A stretch of DNA of 40,079 nt from Pseudomonas sp. Irchel s3h17 (lineage in GTDB: Bacteria; Pseudomonadota; Gammaproteobacteria; Pseudomonadales; Pseudomonadaceae), in assembly GCF_900187505.1 (NCBI RefSeq), contig NZ_FYDL01000026.1, positions 1 to 40,079 on the forward strand. The letters are read 5' to 3'. The translations under genes and the position numbers were made by a program. The notes under the pieces are model-generated. The model did no database searches and had not been told where the DNA came from. It saw only the letters and a list, made by a program, of their open reading frames with translations. Shown one piece after another: positions 1-8,305 of the stretch (position 1 is the stretch's first letter; each line of letters opens with the position of its first letter).

Positions 1-902
1 ACGAATGGGGCCGGGTCAAGGTCTGCTTCCCCTGGGACCGCGAAAACGAAGCCTACGAACACCGCTTCCGCCCGGACAACACCAGCCAGGCCTTCGAGCA
101 CAGCTCCTGCTGGGTCCGCGTCACCCAGGGCTGGGCCGGCGCCCTGTGGGGCGCCATGGCCGTGCCGCGCATCGGCCAGGAACTGATCATCAGCTACCTG
201 GACGGCGACCCCGACCAACCCATCGCCACCGGCCGCGCCTACCGCGCCGACAACCGGCCGCCCTATGAACTGCCGAAACACAAGACGCGCATGACCCTCA
301 AGAGCAAGACCCACAAGGGCGAGGGTTTTAATGAGCTGCGCTTCGAGGATGAGTTGGGACAGGAGGAGGTGTTCATCCATGCACAGCGGGATCAGAACAA
401 CCGGGTCAAGAACAATGAGACGACGGAGGTTGGCAATGACCGTAGCGAGGTGGTGGGGAATGATGAGCAGGTCCGCGTCGGCCACAATCAATCCCACGAA
501 ATCGGTGGTGACCGTAACCTGTCCATCGGTCATGACCACGAGATCCGCATCGGCCAGGATCGCTGGGAACAGGTCGGCAATGACCGTTATGAAGCCACTC
601 AGGTCAACCACCGCAGTGACGTGGGCGGCCATCGTGAGGAGACAGTCAAGGGCCATCACCACCTGACCGTGGGCCAGGGCATGCACCACCGCACGACGGT
701 CTATCAATTACAGGCCAGCGAACGCCTGGTGTTTCAAGGTCCCGGTGGCAGCATCACGCTCGATGCCGAAGGAATACACCTCAACGGTGTGACCATTAAC
801 TTGCAAGGGCCGGTCACCACGACTGCTTCCGGCAGCATCCAGGCCTCGACATTCCAGCTCAGCCCCGAACTCGGCCAGTGCTGCGTGGAGAAAAACCAAT
901 GA
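1..902 (+). CDS. vgrG: VgrG type VI secretion spike protein, C-terminal part (5' end outside window)
   Basis: This is the tip (spike) protein of the type VI secretion system, a trimer that sits on the Hcp tube and carries effectors. The frame is open from base 3 and lacks its start in the window. The visible part begins inside the gp5-like OB fold (EWGRVKV, then a WVRVTQGWAG stretch and a PRIGQE motif, all standard VgrG features). It continues into a long beta-helical needle made of repeats of about eight residues of the type VGNDRSE / IGHDHEI / VGQDR (about 420-680). The last 60 residues (SITLDAEGIHLNG) are the usual VgrG tail. The stop overlaps the start of the next gene (ATGA at 899-902), so the two are translationally coupled and form one cassette with the adaptor and toxin that follow. 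Confidence 0.95.
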   Translation, partial: EWGRVKVCFPWDRENEAYEHRFRPDNTSQAFEHSSCWVRVTQGWAGALWGAMAVPRIGQELIISYLDGDPDQPIATGRAYRADNRPPYELPKHKTRMTLKSKTHKGEGFNELRFEDELGQEEVFIHAQRDQNNRVKNNETTEVGNDRSEVVGNDEQVRVGHNQSHEIGGDRNLSIGHDHEIRIGQDRWEQVGNDRYEATQVNHRSDVGGHREETVKGHHHLTVGQGMHHRTTVYQLQASERLVFQGPGGSITLDAEGIHLNGVTINLQGPVTTTASGSIQASTFQLSPELGQCCVEKNQ

Positions 903-1837
903 ACCTCTCGACGATTCAGGGAATTCTGGCCGAGCAGCATGCCGCCGATTGCAACTTGTACCTGCTGCTCGATCCGCTCGCCGGTTGCGCATCCACCGAT
1001 CCTCTACACATCGACGCATTACGGCACGCACTGGGTGAGCGTGCCGTTACACGCCTGCCCCGCCCGGATCTGGCTCATTCGCCGCAAGATTGCCCAGCCT
1101 TGGTGACCCTGGCCTCCCCCGGCGAGTCGCCCTGCACACAACGACTGCGACAGCTGGCCCTTCGCTCCCAGATCGACCTTGTCCAGCCAAAACGCTATGT
1201 GTGCAGCTTACTCAGCAGTCCTGAACCGGCCGAGATCATCAGCGCCCATATCCTCTCGCTCGGTCACCTTCCAACAGAACAAGGCCAGCCGTTCATTCCA
1301 GTCTATGAACCCCTGCGCCTGGAGTTACTGGCGGCCTGCGTCAACCACCTCAAACAGGGGCGTTGGTGGCCGATCCGCCACTGGGTGTTTCCCACCAGCA
1401 GCGGTACCTGCAGCGTATTGATCGGCGACCCCAAGCACTGTTTCCCTCCAGATCCTGAGGCTGCCTCCGTGCAACAGGACGTCATTCTGGTTTCAGCCCT
1501 GCTGAGCAGTTGGCGCCAGAGCCTGCAACAGCCACTGACCTTTGCCCCCACACGCTGGACCGGCCCTACTTCGTTGCCTGCGTCGGCGGCCGTGCAGGCC
1601 TATGCGCACATCTGTCTGGCCAGAGAGCTGGGGCTGCACGACCACGACGACATCCGGAAGCTGGCCTTGCACAGCCTGATGCTCCATCCACGCGTGCATG
1701 AACATGCCAGAGTCCGCGCCCTCATTGGGCAGGCCGTCCGGGAACAGACGCAACTGGGTGCATTGCTCGCCCCTTACACCGACAGGTCCTGGCAACGGGT
1801 CGTGTCGGACCTGACCTATTCAGGAGCAGCCCGATGA
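899..1837 (+). CDS. DUF4123 domain protein, type VI effector adaptor/chaperone
   Basis: A 312-residue protein placed between vgrG and a VasX-like toxin, the usual place of DUF4123 (Tap/TEC) adaptors, which load a specific effector on its VgrG in the cytosol. The N-terminus (NLYLLLDPLAG) and the mid-region HWVFPTS resemble this family; the assignment rests on sequence feel plus context. The ATG at 899 is chosen over an upstream in-frame ATG at 878 because GGAG at 887-890 is well spaced and the start overlaps the vgrG stop as ATGA. Its own stop overlaps the toxin start in the same way (1834-1837). No membrane segment or signal peptide is seen, as expected for a cytosolic chaperone. Confidence 0.8.
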   Translation: MNLSTIQGILAEQHAADCNLYLLLDPLAGCASTDPLHIDALRHALGERAVTRLPRPDLAHSPQDCPALVTLASPGESPCTQRLRQLALRSQIDLVQPKRYVCSLLSSPEPAEIISAHILSLGHLPTEQGQPFIPVYEPLRLELLAACVNHLKQGRWWPIRHWVFPTSSGTCSVLIGDPKHCFPPDPEAASVQQDVILVSALLSSWRQSLQQPLTFAPTRWTGPTSLPASAAVQAYAHICLARELGLHDHDDIRKLALHSLMLHPRVHEHARVRALIGQAVREQTQLGALLAPYTDRSWQRVVSDLTYSGAAR

Positions 1838-4800
1838 CCCTCGGCGATCAAATCAACATCATCGTTGCCGAAACCGACTTCTCCACCGATCAGTGCAGGG
1901 CGTGCGAGCGCCAGGGCCTGCCGATCCTGCCCTTGCGCCAGGCCCTGGTCCCACAGCCCATGCCCCCTTCGTTCGTCTCCGAGAGCGGCCAGGTCGAGAC
2001 CCGCCTGGGCTTGCGCACCTTGCGTGCGGGCTACCTGTATGTCCTGCTGGACCGCTCGATCTGGCACGCCTATCAGGTCACCCCCGACGGTTATTTGCGC
2101 CAGTTCAATCCGTATGCGCCACCGGTTGCCAACGAGACCTTGCTGGCACCGCGCTGCGTCTCGGCCGATCACGATGCCCCGGCCTCCTTCCTCAACATCG
2201 AGACCCACAAATACAGCCTGGCATGGCTGGCCTTCGCCAGTGATCCCTGGCCGGTCAGCGTGCTCAATGCCTACAAGGCCGGGCGCGCACCCGAGCGTTT
2301 CCATGAGCTGAACCTTGCCCAGGCCCGGGATAACCCAGCCAGCCTGGGCCTGGGCATGACCGCCGACAACCCACAGGTGAATGATCGGGTCTACGAGTAT
2401 CAGCCCTTCCAGGCAGGCCACTTCACCAGCGTGCATGGTTTCTACGGTCGCTCCCCACGGCTTGGCGCCTTGAAAGGCTTCCTGCGCAATGCCATCCCCC
2501 GCCATCAACTGTCGCACGGCGTGCTGGCCCTGGTTCTGGACGACACCCTCGGCCTGGTGCAGGAGTACAACGCCCTGCGCACGGCGTGGATACAGGCCCG
2601 CCAGCAATGGCTCGAGGATCCGCTGCGGGCCTACCAGCATCAGACCTCGCAGATCCTGCTGGCGATCCGCGCCCTGCAGCGGGACTGGGCGCAGGCACGA
2701 ACCCCATCCTTCGAGCCGACCACGGGGGATGGGCCGCCGGTGTTTGTCGACCCCGCGATTGAACGCCAGCGCGTCATCGACCAGCAGGCAACCGAGGACG
2801 ACCAGGACCTGGAGCAACGCTACGACGAAGCCGCTCGCGCCCGTTTTCAACAGACCTACGAGCAACAGTTACAAGGCTATCAACGCTACATCGACCAGAG
2901 CGCCGACGCCTATGCCGCGACCTGTCGCACCTCACCTTTCAACTGCATTGAACAGCATGACTACGACGGTGACGACCCCACCTCCGGGCGCGACTACACC
3001 ACGAGCATGGCGCTGTGCCTGCGTGGCGGGATCAGCGAAGCCGCCGCGCAGACTGGCGACGAGACCGGTCCCAGCGCCCAGCTGTGGCGAGTCTGGTTGA
3101 ACGATCCACAGAGCCCGATCTACCGCGCCCTGTTGTTGCGCGACAAGTCGCTGCTGGCCAGCCTGCTGCCCGCGTTCGAGGTCAACGGCACCATCGCCTG
3201 GAACGACAGCGAACGGTTCTACGCCGCCTTGATCAAGTTCATGGCCAGCGACGAGGCCGAGCACCTGATCCGCCCGCACCTGAAGGCGATCATGGCCGAC
3301 CTCCTCGGTGCCCTGAATGCCGCCAGCGCCCGCCTGCAGCCGGTCGTCAGCCCCGCCGTAGCGCGCGTGGTCTCGCGCCTGAACAGCGCCAGCCAACTGC
3401 TGCACAACCGCCTGCACCTGACCGAACTCCAGGTGCGGATGAAGCTCAGCGAGTATTACGCGCTGCAATCGGAACACTTGCGCACCCTGCAACGTAACGC
3501 CGTGGCCGCCATCGACCGCACCTGGGACAGCATCAGCGATGAACTGGGAGAAGTGGATTACGAAGCGCGCAAGGTCCGCCGCACAGTCCGACCGCTGATC
3601 CAGAACGGCTTGCTCAGCCTGGCGCTGCTCGACCCGAAACTGGCCGCGCTGAGCATCACCGTGAGCGTCTGGGTCGACGGCAAGGCCGATGGCCCGCTGC
3701 GCGATACCGAGCGCGGTAGGGATCCGTTGGCTAAAGACGCGCACTTGGCACAGGTCGATGTCGCGGTCGGGGCCGGCACCCTCGACCCGCACACGCGCAA
3801 GGCACTGCAGAGTTTCAAGGTGTCTTCGCAACAGGCCGCCCACTGGGTGCGCAGCGGCTTCACCGGACTGCGCGGGGCCGCCAGCGGCGACATGCTGCTG
3901 GCACTCGGCGGGATGTACCTGCTCAGCGATTCGTTGAACAAGAACCTCAAGGAAGCGGAACGGGTAATCGGGGACAAGGCGCTGGAGGCCAGGTTGGCGT
4001 TGTATGGCAGCAGCCTGGGGGTGTTGGGGGGCGGGGCGGAACTGGTCGGGAATGCATTGGCGGGAGGGGCGAATCGGGTGCTGACGAATCGGGCGTTGTC
4101 TGTGCGAGGCGTGGCGACGGTCAAAACGACGGTGGATGCCGGGCGTGTGCTGGCGAGAGCCGGGGCGGTGATTGGTGCCGCTGCGGGTTTGTTCGAAGCA
4201 ACGCAAGCTGGTGTCGCTGTCAATCGTGCAGGGAAAGGTGGTGATACCCTTGCTGCAACTCTGTATGGGGCCTCGATGGGATTCTCAAGTATCGGAGCGG
4301 GCTTTGGGATTGCTGCGGCGGCTTCAGGAAGCTCAGCGCTGCTAGGCCCCTTGGGTATTGCGATGGTATTGGGTTTTCTGGCCTACGGCTTCTATCAGTG
4401 GGCCCAAAGAAAGGAATCAAGCCCCTTTGAACAATGGGCAAAACGCTGCTATTTCGGTCTTGCAAACGAAACACCCAAGGTTCATTGGCAACGACCCGAC
4501 CAAGCCCACATCGCCATTGCCGAACTCAATGCCGCAACCCTGGGCCTTGAGGCCGGCGTCAATTTCCGGCTACGGATGACCGGCCTCAGCTCACCGGACT
4601 ATGGCGGCCCCATCGCAGGTATCAGCGCCCCGGTCTACGAGCAGTGCCTGGAGTACCGGCTGTCCCTGCCGTACTTCGACGCTTCGCGTTCGGCCTATCG
4701 CTGGACCCTCACGATCCACCGCCATGGCGACGGCCCTGCCACTCAGTACGTCCGCGGAGAAGTGGTCGCGGGAGGCGAGTTAGATCCCCCCGCCATTGCC

Positions 4801-5076
4801 ACCTCAGCCAGCGAACGTCGCGCCGCGCTGGCAACCTCTACACCTCCCAAAAAGCCCGACTACCGAGCAAACAGCACCACGCCTCGCGTGACCATCCGCA
4901 CCATCCACATGACCGATGGCAGCTCCACACAGGTGAAAGACATCCAGGGGGCGATTGTCCTCTTGCTCGAGGCTCGGCACTACAACATCGAAGGCGCCAC
5001 CTTGTCATTGACCTACTGGCCCGACCGCGAGGTACAGGAAGCTTACGCAGAGCTGACCATGGTGGACTTCCAATGA
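1834..5076 (+). CDS. VasX/BTH_I2691-like type VI secretion effector, putative pore-forming toxin
   Basis: A 1080-residue putative antibacterial effector. The N-terminus has the VasX_N-type signature CRACERQGLPILPLR (residues 21-35, Cys21/Cys24), followed by the typical LRTLRAGYLYVLLD and WHAYQVTPDGYLRQF segments. The middle is long, charged and helical. Hydrophobic, glycine/alanine-rich segments at roughly 593-615, 687-700, 729-750, 772-792 and 808-856 fit colicin-like membrane insertion. Residues about 895-1080 look beta-rich and form the end of the protein. The last 100 residues (from base 4771) occur again as a separate gene at 5918-6229. The start has AGGAG at 1822-1826 and overlaps the adaptor stop. 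Codon use changes from about 4000 on (runs of G, then AT-richer 4200-4450), suggesting that the toxic end was exchanged. Pore formation is inferred from the family, not shown here. Confidence 0.85.
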   Translation: MTLGDQINIIVAETDFSTDQCRACERQGLPILPLRQALVPQPMPPSFVSESGQVETRLGLRTLRAGYLYVLLDRSIWHAYQVTPDGYLRQFNPYAPPVANETLLAPRCVSADHDAPASFLNIETHKYSLAWLAFASDPWPVSVLNAYKAGRAPERFHELNLAQARDNPASLGLGMTADNPQVNDRVYEYQPFQAGHFTSVHGFYGRSPRLGALKGFLRNAIPRHQLSHGVLALVLDDTLGLVQEYNALRTAWIQARQQWLEDPLRAYQHQTSQILLAIRALQRDWAQARTPSFEPTTGDGPPVFVDPAIERQRVIDQQATEDDQDLEQRYDEAARARFQQTYEQQLQGYQRYIDQSADAYAATCRTSPFNCIEQHDYDGDDPTSGRDYTTSMALCLRGGISEAAAQTGDETGPSAQLWRVWLNDPQSPIYRALLLRDKSLLASLLPAFEVNGTIAWNDSERFYAALIKFMASDEAEHLIRPHLKAIMADLLGALNAASARLQPVVSPAVARVVSRLNSASQLLHNRLHLTELQVRMKLSEYYALQSEHLRTLQRNAVAAIDRTWDSISDELGEVDYEARKVRRTVRPLIQNGLLSLALLDPKLAALSITVSVWVDGKADGPLRDTERGRDPLAKDAHLAQVDVAVGAGTLDPHTRKALQSFKVSSQQAAHWVRSGFTGLRGAASGDMLLALGGMYLLSDSLNKNLKEAERVIGDKALEARLALYGSSLGVLGGGAELVGNALAGGANRVLTNRALSVRGVATVKTTVDAGRVLARAGAVIGAAAGLFEATQAGVAVNRAGKGGDTLAATLYGASMGFSSIGAGFGIAAAASGSSALLGPLGIAMVLGFLAYGFYQWAQRKESSPFEQWAKRCYFGLANETPKVHWQRPDQAHIAIAELNAATLGLEAGVNFRLRMTGLSSPDYGGPIAGISAPVYEQCLEYRLSLPYFDASRSAYRWTLTIHRHGDGPATQYVRGEVVAGGELDPPAIATSASERRAALATSTPPKKPDYRANSTTPRVTIRTIHMTDGSSTQVKDIQGAIVLLLEARHYNIEGATLSLTYWPDREVQEAYAELTMVDFQ

Positions 5077-5923
5077 TCGCCCAAACCCATCACAACCCAT
5101 CTTTCTGGAATTAAACAATGGCATACACCGCTCCCTTACTCGACAAGCCAGCTCCCGGTTGGAAACACGACTTGCCAGGGCCTAACCACCCACCCTCCGT
5201 TGCGCCCTATCCACCGGTACTGCCGAACCCACCCAACTATGTGGACGACATCTATCTGGAGTTGCCGCGCTCGACGTTCCGAGTTCGAGGTCTATGTGTT
5301 TGGGTAGCAGTTTTTCTTTTCTTAATGTCCATCACGCCCTTTTTCGCCTGGATCACCTTCATTTCAAAAGAGGGTAGTCTGCCCCCCTTCGCCGCCAATA
5401 TTGCTCTAATGATCGTATTTACTTCTGGCCTATGGGGAGCAGTGTACTTCTGGCGAATGGATACTGAAGCCCCGCGAAATGAGCCCATCCGCTTCAATCG
5501 CCTGCGGCGCAAAGTCTATGTCTATCGCTTCCACCATGACGGGGGAAAACCCTTCAGCCGCAGTGCCTGGGGCGTCCGCCCGGTAGCCTATGACTGGGAT
5601 GATCTGCACGCCGAAGCCTGTGGCGTGTACGGTCCCATGGGTACGGGCGGTTCGATCCAGACCGTCACCTTGGCCGTTCTCAAACCCGGCACCCATGAGG
5701 TGATTGATCGCTTTCTGTTCGCCCACGAAATCCATCGAGGCGAGATGTACTGGGCCATGGCCCAGCTCTTCATGCAGCAAGGCCCGCACGCCCTGCCGAC
5801 CTTCCCCTACCCACCCCGTGACTGGAACAACGAGGACGTGAGCTTCAACCTCGCCCGACGCCTCGCCCCCAAAGTGCAGTGGCCTGCTGAGATGGACCTG
5901 GAGTCTCGGACGGCGCCATGAGC
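4771..5923 (+). repeat. Tandem duplication, unit 1 (toxin C-terminal end plus immunity gene)
   Basis: Unit 1 runs from GGAGGCGAGTTA inside the toxin gene to the ATGAGC after the first DUF6708 gene, 1153 bases. It is followed directly by unit 2 (5924-7070). The first 347 bases differ between units at about a dozen positions by my count, including the spacer before the immunity gene. The last ~185 bases are also nearly identical, while the middle of the immunity gene is diverged. Confidence 0.9.
5118..5921 (+). CDS. DUF6708-like membrane protein, probable immunity protein to the upstream toxin
   Basis: A 267-residue protein directly downstream of the VasX-like toxin (41-base gap), where immunity proteins sit. 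The N-terminus is proline-rich and cytosolic-looking (residues 1-50). Two membrane segments follow at about 57-80 (VWVAVFLFLMSI) and 92-114 (IALMIVFTSGLWGAVYF). A C-terminal domain then starts with EPIRFNRLRRKVYVYRF and contains AWGVRPVAYDWDDLHAEAC, which I recognise as DUF6708-like. VasX-type toxins are neutralised at the inner membrane, so a two-segment membrane protein fits, but specificity is inference. Its closest relative is the gene at 6271-7068. The stop overlaps the ATG of the orphan toxin tail (ATGA, 5918-5921). Confidence 0.8.
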   Translation: MAYTAPLLDKPAPGWKHDLPGPNHPPSVAPYPPVLPNPPNYVDDIYLELPRSTFRVRGLCVWVAVFLFLMSITPFFAWITFISKEGSLPPFAANIALMIVFTSGLWGAVYFWRMDTEAPRNEPIRFNRLRRKVYVYRFHHDGGKPFSRSAWGVRPVAYDWDDLHAEACGVYGPMGTGGSIQTVTLAVLKPGTHEVIDRFLFAHEIHRGEMYWAMAQLFMQQGPHALPTFPYPPRDWNNEDVSFNLARRLAPKVQWPAEMDLESRTAP

Positions 5924-6229
5924 GGAGGCGAGTTAAATCCCCCCGCCATTACCACCTCTGCCAGCGAACGTCGCGCCGCGCTGGCAACCTCTACACCTCC
6001 CAAAAATCCCGACTACCGAGCAAACAGCACCACGCCCCGCGTGACCATCCGCACCGTCCACATGACCGATGGCAGCTCCACACAGGTGAAAGACATCCAG
6101 GGGGCGATTGTCCTCTTGCTCGAGGCCCGGCACTACAACATCGAAGGCGCGACCTTGTCATTGACCTACTGGCCCGACCGAGAGGTACAGGAAGCTTACG
6201 CAGAGCTGACCATGGTGGACTTCCAATGA
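5918..6229 (+). CDS. Orphan copy of the toxin C-terminal module (103 residues)
   Basis: The 103-residue product is an almost exact copy of the last 100 residues of the upstream toxin. It runs from GGELNPPAI to the identical ending EAYAELTMVDFQ, with only a few substitutions (Asp to Asn, Ala to Thr, Lys to Asn, Ile to Val). It arose by the tandem duplication described at 4771-7070 and lacks the toxin N-terminus and all hydrophobic segments. An ATG supplied by the junction (ATGAGC, overlapping the previous stop) keeps it in frame and possibly translated by coupling. The reading frame has stayed open and most changes at the DNA level are silent or mild. It may be a recombination reservoir for the toxin end, a decoy that binds immunity protein, or simply a relic. 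It could equally be annotated as a pseudogene fragment. Confidence 0.8.
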   Translation: MSGGELNPPAITTSASERRAALATSTPPKNPDYRANSTTPRVTIRTVHMTDGSSTQVKDIQGAIVLLLEARHYNIEGATLSLTYWPDREVQEAYAELTMVDFQ

Positions 6230-7070
6230 TCGCCCAACCCCATCACAACCCATCTTTCTGGAATTAAGCGATGGCATACACCGCTCCCTTACTCGACAAC
6301 CCGGCTCCTGGCTGGAAGCACGATCTTTCAGGTCCCAACCAGCCACCATCAAGGACACCATATCCCCCCGTACTCCCAAACCCTCCTAATCACGTTGATG
6401 AGGTGTACCTCGAGCTAGCATGTTCCACCATGAGTATTCGCGGGGTTGGTTTTTGGGGTTCGGTATTTATATTTGCAATAACTGCTTACTTTGCATTCTT
6501 AATGACTGTGATCGCGGTTAGCTCCCATTTTCCTCTCCCTTTAGGAATCAGCATCGCAGGGTTAGCTACGATTGGCATTGGCATCTGGCTTGGGACATAT
6601 CTCTATCGTATAGATGTCGAGGCCCCGCGCGATGAACCCATTCGTTTCAATCGTCTGCGTCGCAAAATCTACGTTTATCGATTCCGACATGACGGGCTTC
6701 TCCCCTTCAGCCGTAGTGCTTGGGGTGTACGACCTGCCGTTTATGACTGGGATGATTTGCATGCCGAAGCTTGCAGGTCGTACGTCCCTGGTACCGCACT
6801 CGTTGAAAACGTTACGCTTACCATCCTCAAACCGGGCACAACAGAAGTGCTGGATCGTTTTCAGTTCGCTCACGGAATCCAACAAGGCGAGATGTACTGG
6901 GCCATGGCCCAGCTCTTCATGCAGCAAGGCCCGCACGCCCTGCCGACCTTCCCCTACCCGCCCCGCGACTGGAACAACGAGGACGTGAGCTTCAACCTCG
7001 CCCGACGCCTCGCCCCCAGGGTGCAGTGGCCAGCTGAGATGGACCTGGAGTCTCGGACGGCGCCATGAGC
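5924..7070 (+). repeat. Tandem duplication, unit 2
   Basis: This second unit is 1147 bases long and holds the orphan toxin tail, the same 41-base spacer and the second DUF6708 immunity gene. The start of the immunity gene (ATGGCATACACCGCTCCCTT) and its last ~185 bases match unit 1 closely. The central ~580 bases, including both membrane segments, are strongly diverged and AT-richer. The right end shares the ATGAGC that ends unit 1. Confidence 0.9.
6271..7068 (+). CDS. DUF6708-like membrane protein, second (duplicated, diverged) probable immunity protein
   Basis: A 265-residue paralogue of the 5118-5921 product. Residues 1-17 and the last ~60 residues (from GEMYWAMAQLFMQQG) are essentially the same. 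The two membrane segments (about 57-82 and 88-112) are mostly different, and the first part of the soluble domain differs moderately (EACRSYVPGTALVENVTL against EACGVYGPMGTGGSIQTV). The conserved core EPIRFNRLRRKIYVYRF is kept. It follows the orphan toxin tail with the same spacing that the first immunity gene has after the full toxin. The pattern suggests immunity to a different toxin variant, with the ends kept alike by recombination or recent copying. The stop overlaps the next start (ATGA, 7065-7068). Confidence 0.8.
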   Translation: MAYTAPLLDNPAPGWKHDLSGPNQPPSRTPYPPVLPNPPNHVDEVYLELACSTMSIRGVGFWGSVFIFAITAYFAFLMTVIAVSSHFPLPLGISIAGLATIGIGIWLGTYLYRIDVEAPRDEPIRFNRLRRKIYVYRFRHDGLLPFSRSAWGVRPAVYDWDDLHAEACRSYVPGTALVENVTLTILKPGTTEVLDRFQFAHGIQQGEMYWAMAQLFMQQGPHALPTFPYPPRDWNNEDVSFNLARRLAPRVQWPAEMDLESRTAP

Positions 7071-7301
7071 GAGCGAATGGCGCTAAAGCTCGCACTGAAA
7101 ATGGCCTTTATGCTCCGCTGGTGCATACGGATCAATATCGTGATCTTCGTCACGTCCGTGACTTTAGAACTCTTGCTTCCGAATGAGCTTCAGACCTATT
7201 TGCGTCACAGCACGTTCCGCAAGGATCGAGGCAACGGCACGCCTAAATCCGAGGAGCAAGAACTGAAGAACTTCCAAAAGGCGATTGAGGCCACATTCTA
7301 A
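7065..7301 (+). CDS. Small membrane protein of 78 residues in the immunity gene run
   Basis: I do not recognise this family. The protein begins with a basic, amphipathic stretch (residues 1-22), has one probable membrane segment at about 23-38 (IRINIVIFVTSVTLELLL) and ends in a charged tail (KSEEQELKNFQKAIEATF). It is coupled on both sides: its ATG overlaps the previous stop (ATGA at 7065) and its TAA shares one base with the next ATG at 7301. It is AT-richer than its neighbours. Given the position it could be an accessory or partner of the following DUF6708-like protein, or the remnant of a toxin end, by analogy with the orphan tail at 5918. The function is unknown. Confidence 0.6.
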   Translation: MSERMALKLALKMAFMLRWCIRINIVIFVTSVTLELLLPNELQTYLRHSTFRKDRGNGTPKSEEQELKNFQKAIEATF

Positions 7302-8305
7302 TGTATTTATTCGAATGGCTGATGTTTGACGGGCGAGAAAAAGTCGACTACGACGCGCTAGCAAAAGAAACAGATCGACAGATCAAAGAGAGTGAGAAAA
7401 TCCCGCCAATAGGTGTCACGCAAAGCGTATCCAGAGCAATCCGCCACAATGACTCTTTGTATGCCTACAACTCAACTTACATGGATGTCCGCACGCCTAG
7501 CGATGAGAAACGAGGAGTAATCACCTTTTTAATTGGCGGTGTTGGCGCATCACTCACAACGATGCTAATCGGCTTACTTTACTATATTGGCGGAGAATAC
7601 TTAGCCCTGCTTATGGATAGCCCGCCCTCCTTGAACATAATTGAATACTTGCTTATGTGGATAATCCCTGCAATCCCCATCGTATCTCTGTACCTCTACT
7701 TCAAGTACGTCTTCTCCTACCTCCGTCTCGAAATCTTCACCGCCCGCCGCCTGATCGTCCGTTTCAACCGCATCACCCGCAAGGTCTACCTGCTCCGCCC
7801 CAAGCACCTGGGCGGGGTGGTGGCGCTGGACTGGGACAAGACCGACGTCTGCATCAATCCCAACATGTCCGAACTGGACGGCACCGGTGGGTTTGTCCTG
7901 CTGGGCTGGGAAAAGGAATACCACGCGGTGTCTGACGCCGACGGCAATCCCAAGGATGATTTCGAGATGACCCTCGTCGGCAAGCCGACCCGCAATGCCG
8001 CTGAGTTACTGGCCTTCTGGGAGTACATCCGGCGCTACATGGAAGACGGCCCCGAGGCCGCGCCCGCGCCTGAACGGTTACTGCCCAGGTTTCCCTGGCC
8101 TTGGCATTCCCTCAGCGCTGTCTGGCGCCTGGACACTGGCTTTATCAAGACGCCGGCCTTGTGGATTTTCATACCGATCCACCTGCTGTTACTCCCACTG
8201 ATCCTGATTCATGCCTGTGCGCACTGGGTGTCACTGTTGCTGTGTTACGAGCCGAGGTTTCCTCGCTCCATCGCCAATGCCGGGATCCATCGGAAGGAGA
8301 AATGA
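7301..8305 (+). CDS. DUF6708-like membrane protein, third and distant paralogue
   Basis: A 334-residue membrane protein. It has a charged N-terminus (KVDYDALAKETDRQIKESEK), membrane segments near residues 72-98 and 108-137, then the family-type core LIVRFNRITRKVYLLRPKH (compare EPIRFNRLRRKVYVYRF in the two upstream genes) and VALDWDKTDV. Two more hydrophobic stretches lie near 288-310. It is longer than the other two and only distantly similar, so it probably protects against another effector variant or was brought in with one. Base composition is mosaic: 7301-7700 is AT-rich with A-ending codons, while 7720-8305 returns to the GC-rich style of the chromosome. The mosaic fits recombination inside the gene. 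Immunity function is inferred from location and family only. Confidence 0.7.
   Translation: MYLFEWLMFDGREKVDYDALAKETDRQIKESEKIPPIGVTQSVSRAIRHNDSLYAYNSTYMDVRTPSDEKRGVITFLIGGVGASLTTMLIGLLYYIGGEYLALLMDSPPSLNIIEYLLMWIIPAIPIVSLYLYFKYVFSYLRLEIFTARRLIVRFNRITRKVYLLRPKHLGGVVALDWDKTDVCINPNMSELDGTGGFVLLGWEKEYHAVSDADGNPKDDFEMTLVGKPTRNAAELLAFWEYIRRYMEDGPEAAPAPERLLPRFPWPWHSLSAVWRLDTGFIKTPALWIFIPIHLLLLPLILIHACAHWVSLLLCYEPRFPRSIANAGIHRKEK

Noticed and set aside
5..268. Open frame at the left edge
   Set aside because: It is an off-frame shadow of vgrG, rich in Arg, Pro and Gly as expected from GC-rich DNA.
1816..2865. Long - strand frame opposite the toxin (349 codons)
   Set aside because: It mirrors the + strand codon pattern, has no family features or ribosome binding site, and lies wholly under the toxin gene.
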